From positions 1 through 15,957 of the forward strand of contig JBGOUV010000128.1 in NCBI GenBank assembly GCA_041477815.1: 15,957 bases of DNA, given 5' to 3'. Below the pieces are notes generated by a model. That model ran no database searches. It worked only from the letters and a program-made list of their open reading frames with translations, and had not been told where the DNA came from. Origin of the DNA: JBGOUV01 sp041477815. Its GTDB lineage: Bacteria; Acidobacteriota; Terriglobia; Bryobacterales; JACQDG01. Both the position numbers and the translations under genes were made by a program. Positions 7,079 to 15,773 of this stretch are shown piece by piece; position 1 is the first letter of the stretch; every line of letters starts with the position of its first letter.

Positions 7079-7888
7079 ATGCGCGCTCTGTGCTTCCTCC
7101 TGGCCCTTCCCCTCGCCGCCGGCCTGCGCTCCGATATCGAGTTCGCCCAGGTCGGCGACGTCCACCTCACCCTGGACGCCTGGGTCCCCGACGGCGCGGG
7201 TCCCTTCGCCGCCGTCATCGTGGTCCACGGCGGCGGCTTCGTCAATGGCGACAAGCAGACCTACGTCCAGCCGCTGTTCGAACCCCTCACCAAGGGCGGC
7301 TTCGCCTGGTTCACCATCAACTACCGCCTGGCCCCCCAGTACCGCTTTCCCGCCGCCGTGGAAGACGTAGAGCGCGCCGTGGTCTGGCTCCACGCCCACG
7401 CCCAGGAGTACAAGGTAGACCCCCACCGCATCGCCCTGCTGGGGGAATCGGCCGGAGGCCACCTGGTCTCCTATGTCGGGGCCAGGCACAAACCGGCCGC
7501 CCGCATCGCCGCCGTGGTCTCTTTCTACGGCCCCCACGACTTCGAGGCCCGCGCCACCGGGCGGGGCGCTTTATCGGACTCCGAGAAGGCCTTCGTCGGC
7601 GTCTCCGACACGTCCCCGAAATCCATGCGGCTGCTCCGCCGGGCCTCCCCCATCACCTACGTGCACAAGGGTATGCCCCCATACCTGCTGATTCACGGCA
7701 CCAAGGACGCCGCCGTCCCTTACGAGTTGTCGGTGAGCATGTGCGACAAGATGAAGCGGGTCGGCGCGTCGTGTGAGGTCTTCACCGTCGAGGAGGCGCC
7801 TCACGGCGTCGGGCCGTGGGAGAAGAATCCGGCGTTTCAGGGGTACAAGAAGAGGATGGTGGAGTGGCTGCAAGCCACGCTGCACTAG
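7079..7888 (+). CDS. Secreted alpha/beta hydrolase (esterase/lipase-like)
   Basis: The product is 269 aa with a signal peptide (residues 1-15, M-R-A-L-C-F-L-L-A-L-P-L-A-A-G). The fold is marked by the oxyanion motif H-G-G-G-F (50-54), followed by N-Y-R-L-A-P (81-86), as in the HSL and BD-FAE type families. The nucleophile motif is G-E-S-A-G with Ser124, the acid Asp210 lies in H-G-T-K-D, and the histidine is His242 in E-A-P-H-G. A complete triad suggests an active carboxylesterase, for example removing acyl groups from glycans in the periplasm; the substrate is unknown. An in-frame GTG 30 nt upstream would give a 279-aa form, but its ten extra residues precede the hydrophobic signal core, so ATG 7079 is preferred. 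It is monocistronic, flanked by hairpins on both sides. Confidence 0.85.
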   Translation: MRALCFLLALPLAAGLRSDIEFAQVGDVHLTLDAWVPDGAGPFAAVIVVHGGGFVNGDKQTYVQPLFEPLTKGGFAWFTINYRLAPQYRFPAAVEDVERAVVWLHAHAQEYKVDPHRIALLGESAGGHLVSYVGARHKPAARIAAVVSFYGPHDFEARATGRGALSDSEKAFVGVSDTSPKSMRLLRRASPITYVHKGMPPYLLIHGTKDAAVPYELSVSMCDKMKRVGASCEVFTVEEAPHGVGPWEKNPAFQGYKKRMVEWLQATLH

Positions 7889-7959
7889 CCTAACAGTCCG
7901 TGGCATGAAACTGCCCGCAAATTTGCGGTCGATAGGTCCCGCAGAATGAACGATTTGTG

Positions 7960-7982
7960 GCTCCCCTCCCGCGCGGGGGAGC
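7960..7982 (+). terminator. GC-rich hairpin between the hydrolase and vapBC
   Basis: GCTCCCC (7960-7966) pairs with GGGGAGC (7976-7982) around a nine-base GC-rich loop. It lies 71 bp after the hydrolase stop and is followed by GCGGTTTA rather than a run of T. Its place suits a transcription end before the toxin-antitoxin operon, but the missing T tract leaves this open. Confidence 0.4.
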
Positions 7983-8002
7983 GCGGTTTAGTCACGGGCT
8001 TA

Positions 8003-8022
8003 TAGTCTAACCTAGTCTAACC
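8003..8022. repeat. Perfect tandem 10-bp repeat upstream of vapBC
   Basis: TAGTCTAACC occurs twice with no gap (8003-8012 and 8013-8022), starting 53 bp and ending 34 bp before the -10 of the toxin-antitoxin operon. A period of about one helical turn and this position suit an operator for the VapB-VapC complex. It could also be a chance duplication. Confidence 0.5.
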
Positions 8023-8052
8023 TGTTCCTGTTCGCCCGATTTATGTTCATCC

Positions 8053-8061
8053 TGCTATAAT
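8053..8061 (+). promoter_or_regulatory. Extended -10 promoter of the vapBC-like operon
   Basis: TGC-TATAAT is a consensus extended -10. It ends 6 nt before the ATG at 8068, so the predicted transcription start falls on the start codon. There is no Shine-Dalgarno sequence in the short gap. The -35 region is weak, as is usual for extended -10 promoters. Confidence 0.55.
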
Positions 8062-8067
8062 CCGCAC

Positions 8068-8301
8068 ATGGCCCGCGCCTCGCATCGCCTTGCCCACCAG
8101 CACTTCCGGCTCGACGCGAGCAAGGTTCGCAGAGCCCAGAAACTGCTGGGGGCGAAGACCGAAACCGAGACCGTGGATATGGTCCTGGACGAAGTGATCG
8201 GTGAGGCGGAACGAAACCGGCTGACCTGGGAAGCCATCGACCGCTTCGTGCAGAGTGGCGCCCGTATCAGGGACGTCACCGGCGCGCTGGACGGGAAGTG
8301 A
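8068..8301 (+). CDS. VapB-like antitoxin
   Basis: The small protein (77 aa) begins M-A-R-A-S-H-R-L-A-H-Q-H-F-R-L-D-A-S-K-V. It continues through A-Q-K-L-L-G-A-K-T-E-T-E-T-V-D-M-V-L-D-E, a beta strand then two helices as in ribbon-helix-helix antitoxins of the VapB type. The C-terminal 30 or so residues are charged and likely wrap around the toxin. Its stop codon overlaps the toxin's GTG by 4 nt, the classical coupled order with antitoxin first. It should neutralise VapC and repress its own promoter, possibly through the tandem repeat upstream. The first strand (H-F-R-L-D-A-S-K-V-R-R-A-Q) would contact DNA. The assignment rests on this pattern and on the neighbour. Confidence 0.75.
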   Translation: MARASHRLAHQHFRLDASKVRRAQKLLGAKTETETVDMVLDEVIGEAERNRLTWEAIDRFVQSGARIRDVTGALDGK

Positions 8302-8729
8302 ACTCCGTTCTGCCGGATACTTCCATCTGGATCTCCTGGCTCCGGCTGGCTGATCCCACAGCGGCGCGCCGGGCAGCCGGAGCCGGCGCGGCGGTGTGGC
8401 TCAGTGCGGTCGCCCTACAGGAGCTCTATGCGGGCGCCCGAGGAAAACACCAGGACGCCGTAGAGTCCATCGCGGGCGAGTTCGTCCGGGCAGGTCGTGT
8501 CCAGGTACCCGATTGGTCCGACTGGAAGAAGACCGGCTTGGTTCTGGCGCAAGTAGCCGAGCGCTTCGGATACGAGCAGATTGGCCGCAACCGCCTGAGC
8601 AACGACGCGCTGATCGCCGCCACCGCCGCCCGTCACCAACTGCTCCTGCTGACCGCCAATCCCCGCGACTTCGCCCGCTTGGCCGAGTTTCTTCCTTTCG
8701 AGTGGCGGGTGTATACTCATTTCTATTAG
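8298..8729 (+). CDS. VapC-like PIN-domain ribonuclease toxin
   Basis: The 143-aa protein is a single PIN domain. The acidic metal-binding residues are all present: Asp7 in L-P-D-T-S-I-W, Glu42 in L-Q-E-L-Y-A-G, Asp103 in S-N-D-A-L-I-A-A-T-A and Asp124 in T-A-N-P-R-D-F. Such toxins are Mg2+-dependent RNases that cleave tRNA or rRNA and stop growth; the target here is unknown. The start is GTG inside the antitoxin's stop (GTGA), so translation is coupled. With all four acidic residues intact it should be active, unlike the other, broken toxin-antitoxin pair in this window. The 3' end of the gene carries a probable promoter for the downstream sugar genes. Confidence 0.88.
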   Translation: MNSVLPDTSIWISWLRLADPTAARRAAGAGAAVWLSAVALQELYAGARGKHQDAVESIAGEFVRAGRVQVPDWSDWKKTGLVLAQVAERFGYEQIGRNRLSNDALIAATAARHQLLLLTANPRDFARLAEFLPFEWRVYTHFY

Positions 8730-8733
8730 GAGG
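8712..8733 (+). promoter_or_regulatory. -10 element inside vapC 3' end plus strong ribosome binding site
   Basis: TATACT at 8712-8717 lies within the last codons of the toxin gene. AGGAGG (8728-8733) follows across its stop codon, 5 nt before the GTG start of the TIM-barrel gene. Transcription from here would give a leader of about 15 nt. The sugar genes could thus be expressed both with vapBC and alone. Confidence 0.4.
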
Positions 8734-8738
8734 CCAGA

Positions 8739-9584
8739 GTGGAGACTACCTCAAGAAGACAATGGCTTCGTACCACCGCCGGATTCCTGTCGGCGGGGGC
8801 GCTGGAGCTGAGAGCCAACCCGCTGGGACTGCCCATTGGATTTCAGGTCTACCCGGTCCGAGAGCTCATCGCCAAGGATTTCGGCGGCACCCTGAAGCAG
8901 CTCGCGGCGGTGGGATACCGGAATTGCGAGATGTGCTCGCCGCCGGGCTACGAGAGATCAGGCTTTGGCTCCCTGGTGAAGATGAAGGCTTCCGAAATTC
9001 GCGGGATTATCACCGACGCCGGCCTGCGCTGCGAAAGCAGCCACTACCAGTTCCGGGAGCTCAAGGAGAGTCTGGAAGACAGAATCACCTATGCCAAGGA
9101 GCTGGGCCTGACCCAGATGGTTATCTCGACCTTCTCCCTGCGGCCGGAAGCCACCATGGACGACTGGAGACGGGCGGCGGACGAGGCGAACCGGATCGGC
9201 GGCCAAACCCGGAAGGCGGGTCTGCAGCTGGGCTTCCACAATCACGCCTTCGAATTCAAAGAAATCGATGGCGTGCTCATCTACGATGAACTGATGCGCC
9301 GTCTCGATCCGAGCCTGGTCAAGATGCAGTTCCAGGTTTCGGTCATCAATCTGGGTTACGAGGCCGCCACGTTTTTCACCAAGTATCCCGGCCGCTTCCT
9401 CTCGCTCCATCTCCAGGACTGGTCGCCCGAGGAGAAGAAGTTAGTGGCAGTCGGAAAGGGTGTGGTCGACTGGAAGAAACTTTTCACCGCCGCCAAGACC
9501 GGTGGCGTGAAGAACTACTTCGTCGAAGTAAACCTGGACGCGCTCCAGGCCAGTTGCCCCTACCTGCAGAGTCTGAAGGTGTAG
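8739..9584 (+). CDS. Tat-exported TIM-barrel protein, sugar phosphate isomerase/epimerase family
   Basis: The 281-aa product starts with S-R-R-Q-W-L (5-10) and a hydrophobic stretch to about residue 26, a Tat signal. The rest is a xylose-isomerase-like TIM barrel: I-G-F-Q-V-Y-P-V-R (33-41), E-L-G-L-T-Q-M-V-I-S (121-130), L-G-F-H-N-H-A-F-E-F (164-173), K-Y-P-G-R-F-L-S-L-H-L-Q-D (215-227) and N-Y-F-V-E-V (259-264). Family members isomerise, epimerise or cleave free or oxidised sugars using a divalent metal. His224 and Glu263 are kept, but the strand that normally supplies an acidic ligand reads M-Q-F-Q-V (196-200), so metal binding may differ. Export by Tat means a periplasmic substrate rather than a cytosolic sugar phosphate. 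GTG is chosen because of the AGGAGG 5 nt upstream. The oxidoreductase gene follows after 25 bp. Confidence 0.83.
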   Translation: METTSRRQWLRTTAGFLSAGALELRANPLGLPIGFQVYPVRELIAKDFGGTLKQLAAVGYRNCEMCSPPGYERSGFGSLVKMKASEIRGIITDAGLRCESSHYQFRELKESLEDRITYAKELGLTQMVISTFSLRPEATMDDWRRAADEANRIGGQTRKAGLQLGFHNHAFEFKEIDGVLIYDELMRRLDPSLVKMQFQVSVINLGYEAATFFTKYPGRFLSLHLQDWSPEEKKLVAVGKGVVDWKKLFTAAKTGGVKNYFVEVNLDALQASCPYLQSLKV

Positions 9585-9596
9585 CAGAGTGTTCTA

Positions 9597-9602
9597 AGGA
9601 GG
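9597..9602 (+). promoter_or_regulatory. Ribosome binding site of the oxidoreductase gene
   Basis: AGGAGG, 7 nt before ATG 9610 in the 25-bp gap after the TIM-barrel gene. The full Shine-Dalgarno sequence inside this operon contrasts with the absence of one at the promoter-proximal genes elsewhere in the window. Confidence 0.7.
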
Positions 9603-9609
9603 CGTCACC

Positions 9610-11178
9610 ATGGCGCGGAAAGACAACCTCAACCGGCGCGAATTTCTCGCTCCGGCAGCCACCACCGCAGCCCTGACCCTGGTTCCCAGGCACGTGCTGG
9701 GCGGGCCGGGATATGTCCCTCCGAGCGACAAACTGGCCCTGGCCTACGTCGGTTGCGGCACCCAGGGGATCCGGGAAATGTTGCGGCTGCTCCCCAATCC
9801 CGACGTGCAGATTGTCGCGGTCTGCGATCCCGAACGAGATAACACCAACTACGTGGACTGGGACGCTACCGGGCTCCGTGACCAGATCCGCCGGACCTTG
9901 GAAGATCCGAGCTGGGGCGGAGACTACAAAGGCATCCGCGGCGGCCGGGAATGCGCCCGGGACATTATCCAGAAGTATTACGCCAAGAAGCGCTCGGCCG
10001 AAAACTTCAAAGGCGTCTCCTCCTACGAAGACTTCCGGGAGTTGCTCGAAAAGGAAAGCGGCATCGACGCCGTCAAGATCATGACCCCGGACCACTTGCA
10101 CGCGACCATCGCCGTCGCGGCGATGAAGAAGAAGAAACACGTCGCCGTGCACAAGCCCGTGGCCAACCGCATCGCGGAGCTCCGGCTGGTGCTCGAAGCC
10201 CAGCGCCAGATGGGGGTCCGGACCCATCTGCTGGCCTACCAGGCCAATACCTTCGCGTCGATGCTGCAGGTCCGAAGCATGATCCTGGACGGGGCCATCG
10301 GCAAGCTCCGGGAGATCCACAACTGGACGGACCGGCCTTTCTGGCCGCACTATACCAGCCTGCCCAAGGAGAATCCGCCGGTGCCCGAGAGCTTCAACTG
10401 GGACCTGTGGCTGGGACCGGCGCTCGATCGCCCCTATTCCCCGCACTACACGCACGCGGTGTTTCGCGGCTGGTACGAGTTTGGCGCCGGCAGCATCGCG
10501 GACATGGGCAATTACAGCATGTGGCCGATTTATTCGGCGCTCGACCTGCCCATCGCCACCAGCGTCCAGGCCGACGTCTCCGCGCACTGCGAGATCGATG
10601 CGAACGGCGTGAGCCGGATCCGGCCGAACGACTTTTCGTTCCCGCAGTGCAACAAGATTCGCTTCACGTTCCCGGCCCACGGAAGCTGGGGCCCGCTGAC
10701 TCTGTACTGGTATGACGGAGGGGTAAGGCCGAACCTGCCCGACGAGCTGGCGGCGGAAGGGAAGACCCTGCCCGGGACCGGCCGCATGTTTGTCGGCGAC
10801 AAAGGAGTCATTCTGGATAGCGCGCTGGTTCCGGAGAAGAAGATGCGGGACTACCAGCAGGCCAAAGGAATCACCCCGCCGGCGGCTCCAGAAGGCGGCC
10901 GCGGCGGCAGAGGCGGCGCTAGAGGTCCCGCGGACGAATGGGTCACCGCCTTCAAGAACAACACGGAGTCGCCCGGGGACTTCCAGAAGGCGGCGGCCGT
11001 CACCGAAGGCATCAACCTGGCCGGGGTCGCCTCGCGCGTCAGCAGAAAGACCTTCGCCGGAGGCGGCGGCCGCACCGCGCCGCTGCTGTCGTGGGACGCC
11101 GCTAACCTGAAGTTCACCAATTTTTCGGAGGCGAACCAGTACCTCTCCCGGGACTATCGCAATGGGTGGAAACTCTAG
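9610..11178 (+). CDS. Tat-exported Gfo/Idh/MocA-family oxidoreductase
   Basis: The product is 522 aa with a Tat signal (N-R-R-E-F-L at 8-13, hydrophobic to about 31). A Rossmann domain opens with L-A-Y-V-G-C-G-T-Q-G (44-53) and has V-C-D-P (71-74) at the end of beta 2. Lys182 in H-K-P-V-A-N-R is the family's catalytic lysine; the usual preceding Glu is His181 here. The C-terminal domain contains G-S-I-A-D-M-G-N-Y-S-M-W-P (294-306). Family members oxidise or reduce sugar hydroxyls with tightly bound NAD(P), and exported forms can keep the cofactor, as in glucose-fructose oxidoreductase. A glycine/arginine-rich linker (429-439) lies in the C-terminal part. It follows the TIM-barrel gene by 25 bp and a cytochrome c comes next, so sugar oxidation linked to electron transfer is plausible. 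The substrate is unknown. Confidence 0.88.
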   Translation: MARKDNLNRREFLAPAATTAALTLVPRHVLGGPGYVPPSDKLALAYVGCGTQGIREMLRLLPNPDVQIVAVCDPERDNTNYVDWDATGLRDQIRRTLEDPSWGGDYKGIRGGRECARDIIQKYYAKKRSAENFKGVSSYEDFRELLEKESGIDAVKIMTPDHLHATIAVAAMKKKKHVAVHKPVANRIAELRLVLEAQRQMGVRTHLLAYQANTFASMLQVRSMILDGAIGKLREIHNWTDRPFWPHYTSLPKENPPVPESFNWDLWLGPALDRPYSPHYTHAVFRGWYEFGAGSIADMGNYSMWPIYSALDLPIATSVQADVSAHCEIDANGVSRIRPNDFSFPQCNKIRFTFPAHGSWGPLTLYWYDGGVRPNLPDELAAEGKTLPGTGRMFVGDKGVILDSALVPEKKMRDYQQAKGITPPAAPEGGRGGRGGARGPADEWVTAFKNNTESPGDFQKAAAVTEGINLAGVASRVSRKTFAGGGGRTAPLLSWDAANLKFTNFSEANQYLSRDYRNGWKL

Positions 11179-11188
11179 AGCAGGATCG

Positions 11189-11275
11189 ATGTTACTGGCG
11201 CTGGCAGCGGTCCTGCCGGCGCCTACGGTCGCCCCGCTTGAGTTGGACCTGACGTTTCCGGGCCGGTTTGCCTGA
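11189..11275 (+). other. Short signal-peptide-like ORF, probably a gene remnant
   Basis: A 28-codon frame reads M-L-L-A-L-A-A-V-L-P-A-P-T-V-A-P-L-E-L-D-L-T-F-P and stops after six more codons... the start resembles a secretory signal followed by the first residues of an exported protein. It begins 10 bp after the oxidoreductase gene. No frame between 11276 and 11382 continues it in a recognisable way. I read the 204-bp gap between oxidoreductase and cytochrome as the leftovers of a lost exported-protein gene, with low certainty. Confidence 0.25.
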
Positions 11276-11382
11276 TGGTCCTCGCCAACTCCGGCGCCCG
11301 GACAGACTGCACCGCGGCCGCGACCATACGGGTGAGCGACCATTTGTGGAGTTTGTAACCAACCCTGGCCTACTCCATCGTG

Positions 11383-11850
11383 ATGAAACCGCGCGAGGCA
11401 GTCCTATTACTATCCAGTGTGGACGTGCTCCTATTGTTGGCCGCTTGCGGAGTCCACCGCCGGCCAGATCCAATTCCCGCTGGGGAACCCGGCAGTAAGC
11501 AATTCCAGAGCTACTGCGGCGGCTGCCACCAGCCCGACGGCCGGGGAGGGGCGGAGGCTCCCCCGTTGGCCGGCTCGTCCTGGGTGGCGGGACCGGAAAG
11601 CCGGCTCATCAAGATCGTGCTGCACGGCGTGCGCGGACCCGTCGAGGTGCACGGTAAAACTGACGATCGGGAAATGCCGGGATTCGGCCAGATCCTATCG
11701 GACGCGGACGTTGCTGCCCTGCTGTCGTTTGTCCGCAGGCGCTTCGGCGCGCCGAGCGAGCCGATTACCCCGGCGATGGTGACCCGAGTCCGCGCTGCGA
11801 ACCAAACCCGGACGGACTACTGGCGGGTGGAAGAGCTCGAGAAACCGTGA
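11383..11850 (+). CDS. Lipoprotein c-type cytochrome
   Basis: The 155-aa product has a signal peptide ending in L-L-A-A-C (lipobox Cys22), so it should be lipid-anchored on the periplasmic face. One haem-binding motif C-G-G-C-H (45-49) follows Q-S-Y. The distal ligand is probably Met98 in R-E-M-P-G-F, with the usual terminal helix D-A-D-V-A-A-L-L-S-F-V (107-117). This is a class I cytochrome c of the kind that accompanies membrane or periplasmic dehydrogenases. It lies downstream of the exported sugar oxidoreductase on the same strand, which suggests it accepts electrons from a sugar-oxidising step, although the 204-bp gap leaves co-transcription open. A GTG directly before the ATG could also start translation. 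The last 35 residues are a charged tail without known function. The stop is only 6 bp from that of the convergent kinase gene. Confidence 0.88.
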   Translation: MKPREAVLLLSSVDVLLLLAACGVHRRPDPIPAGEPGSKQFQSYCGGCHQPDGRGGAEAPPLAGSSWVAGPESRLIKIVLHGVRGPVEVHGKTDDREMPGFGQILSDADVAALLSFVRRRFGAPSEPITPAMVTRVRAANQTRTDYWRVEELEKP

Positions 11851-11856
11851 GCCGGT

Positions 11857-14424
<2,568 letters not shown>

Positions 14425-14436
14425 ACTCGGGCGCTC

Positions 14437-14445
14437 ATTGTAACA
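14437..14445 (-). promoter_or_regulatory. Extended -10 promoter of the kinase gene
   Basis: On the minus strand TGT-TACAAT ends 12 nt before ATG 14424. Transcription would start about 5 nt before the ATG, leaving no room for a ribosome binding site. The element lies between the two candidate ATGs and so excludes the upstream one. Confidence 0.5.
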
Positions 14446-14593
14446 CCCTGAGACTCGCATCTACCGAATCCCGGCGAAACCTCCGGTTCGGGCAGCTTTC
14501 TGGCGCCGCGCTGCCGGCCTGCGCGCCGGGCGTTTCGCGTGGACCCGATGATGGCCTGGCGAGGAGCCGTGAGGCGAGTCGACGGACCGTGAC

Positions 14594-15673
14594 CTACTTG
14601 CGTCCCAGTCCAAACTCACTGCCCATTTGCACCACTTTTCCGTCGCGGAAATGGACTTCGATGTACTTGGAACCGCTCACCGGCTTGCCGTGTTCATCCT
14701 TCAAGGTGGCGACCAGCTTCTTGGTCTTGGCGTCAAAAACCTCCGGCGCATGGGACCAGGCGTACCGGCCATCCATGCTAAAGGCGACCCATCCATGACC
14801 TCCTTGGGATAACTCGACGTGGCCCTTGGGCGCCGGGGGCATTTTCGTAGCGTCGTAAATAAACAGCTTCTGGCCCACTTGATCGCTGATCCACAACTCT
14901 GTTTCATCGGGCGTCAGGGCCGCCCCGTGGGTGCGGTGCGGAATCGGCGCCTCTCCCGCGAGGACGCGGTGCAGGACTTTCCACGTTTGCAGGTCGACCA
15001 CATCAAAGCCCACATGACTGCCCAGGCAGATGTAGCCGATCCGGTTCTTGCTATCCATGGTGTAAGGGAAGATCCCTCGCTCGCCCACGTCCTTGATCTG
15101 ACCGATCATGCGATCCGTGGCCGTGTCGAAGATCGACAACATCGTGGTCGTACCGAGATACATCCGCCGCCCGTCCAGGCTCACGATGCTGTTGTGGGCC
15201 GCCGGCCCCACGTGCACTCGTTTGATCATCTCGCCATTGTCCGCGTTGACGATGAGAAAGCCGGCATCCTCGCCCATATACCAATAACCGGTAGGGACAT
15301 AGAGCTTCTTGCCGTCCAGGGTGATCGACGATCGATCGCAGCCCGCCTCATAGGTCTTTTCCCAGACGACCTTTTCGGTCTCCAGGTCGAAGGCCCCCAA
15401 ACGGCGATTGGTGGAACCGAAATACACACGATGGGTCTTGAGGTTTCCGGCGAAGCCGCGCAGACCTTCGGAAAAAACGGGGACTTCAATCCGCCGGACG
15501 AACTTGTGCCCGTTGTCGATATCGAAAATCAAAATCCCGGGAGGATCGGAACGGCCTTCCTTCTGAGCCCCATCGGGCATGCTGAGATAGAGATACCGTT
15601 TCGTTCCGGATTGGCCGAAGGCGCAGGTGACGATCGACAGGAGAACCGCGACGAACAAGTTTAAGCGACGCAT
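14594..15673 (-). CDS. Secreted YncE-like seven-bladed beta-propeller protein
   Basis: The 359-aa product has a signal peptide (1-20, M-R-R-L-N-L-F-V-A-V-L-L...C-A-F-G). Repeating blades carry I-F-D-I-D-N-G-H-K, A-F-D-L-E-T-E-K, I-V-N-A-D-N-G-E, I-F-D-T-A-T-D, V-V-D-L-Q-T-W-K and I-Y-D-A-T-K, each followed by L-D-G-K/L-D-G-R or similar turns. This is the YVTN/YncE-type propeller found in exported proteins of unknown function, often near quinoprotein or cytochrome genes. No catalytic residues can be assigned; it may bind a ligand or a partner protein. ATG 15673 is supported by the promoter directly upstream. It is on the same strand as the kinase gene but separated by 169 bp with an own promoter, so the two are probably transcribed separately. 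Confidence 0.82.
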   Translation of the reverse strand: MRRLNLFVAVLLSIVTCAFGQSGTKRYLYLSMPDGAQKEGRSDPPGILIFDIDNGHKFVRRIEVPVFSEGLRGFAGNLKTHRVYFGSTNRRLGAFDLETEKVVWEKTYEAGCDRSSITLDGKKLYVPTGYWYMGEDAGFLIVNADNGEMIKRVHVGPAAHNSIVSLDGRRMYLGTTTMLSIFDTATDRMIGQIKDVGERGIFPYTMDSKNRIGYICLGSHVGFDVVDLQTWKVLHRVLAGEAPIPHRTHGAALTPDETELWISDQVGQKLFIYDATKMPPAPKGHVELSQGGHGWVAFSMDGRYAWSHAPEVFDAKTKKLVATLKDEHGKPVSGSKYIEVHFRDGKVVQMGSEFGLGRK

Positions 15674-15679
15674 GGCGGA

Positions 15680-15708
15680 ATTGTACCGCCCCAGATTCCG
15701 AAGGTCAA
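15680..15708 (-). promoter_or_regulatory. Sigma-70-type promoter of the YncE-like gene, leaderless spacing
   Basis: On the minus strand TTGACC (15708-15703) and TACAAT (15685-15680) are separated by exactly 17 bp, each one mismatch from consensus. The -10 ends 6 nt before ATG 15673, so the predicted transcription start coincides with the start codon. This is the clearest promoter in the window and anchors the interpretation of the others. Confidence 0.65.
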
Positions 15709-15715
15709 GGCCGCC

Positions 15716-15731
15716 GCGGGCTGAGGCCCGC
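15716..15731. repeat. Perfect 6-bp stem hairpin next to the right-end element
   Basis: GCGGGC-TGAG-GCCCGC forms a stem with a four-base loop, just upstream of the YncE-like promoter. An A/T-rich stretch follows at 15749-15776. It could be part of a dispersed intergenic repeat or an inserted element; one copy alone cannot show which. Confidence 0.4.
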
Positions 15732-15773
15732 AGTACCCTGGTCTATCGTTTCAATAAAATATGACCTGAATAA

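Noticed and set aside
9484..11343. A 619-codon minus-strand frame opposite the oxidoreductase
   Set aside because: No family resemblance, and the plus-strand protein has Tat signal, Rossmann and catalytic motifs.
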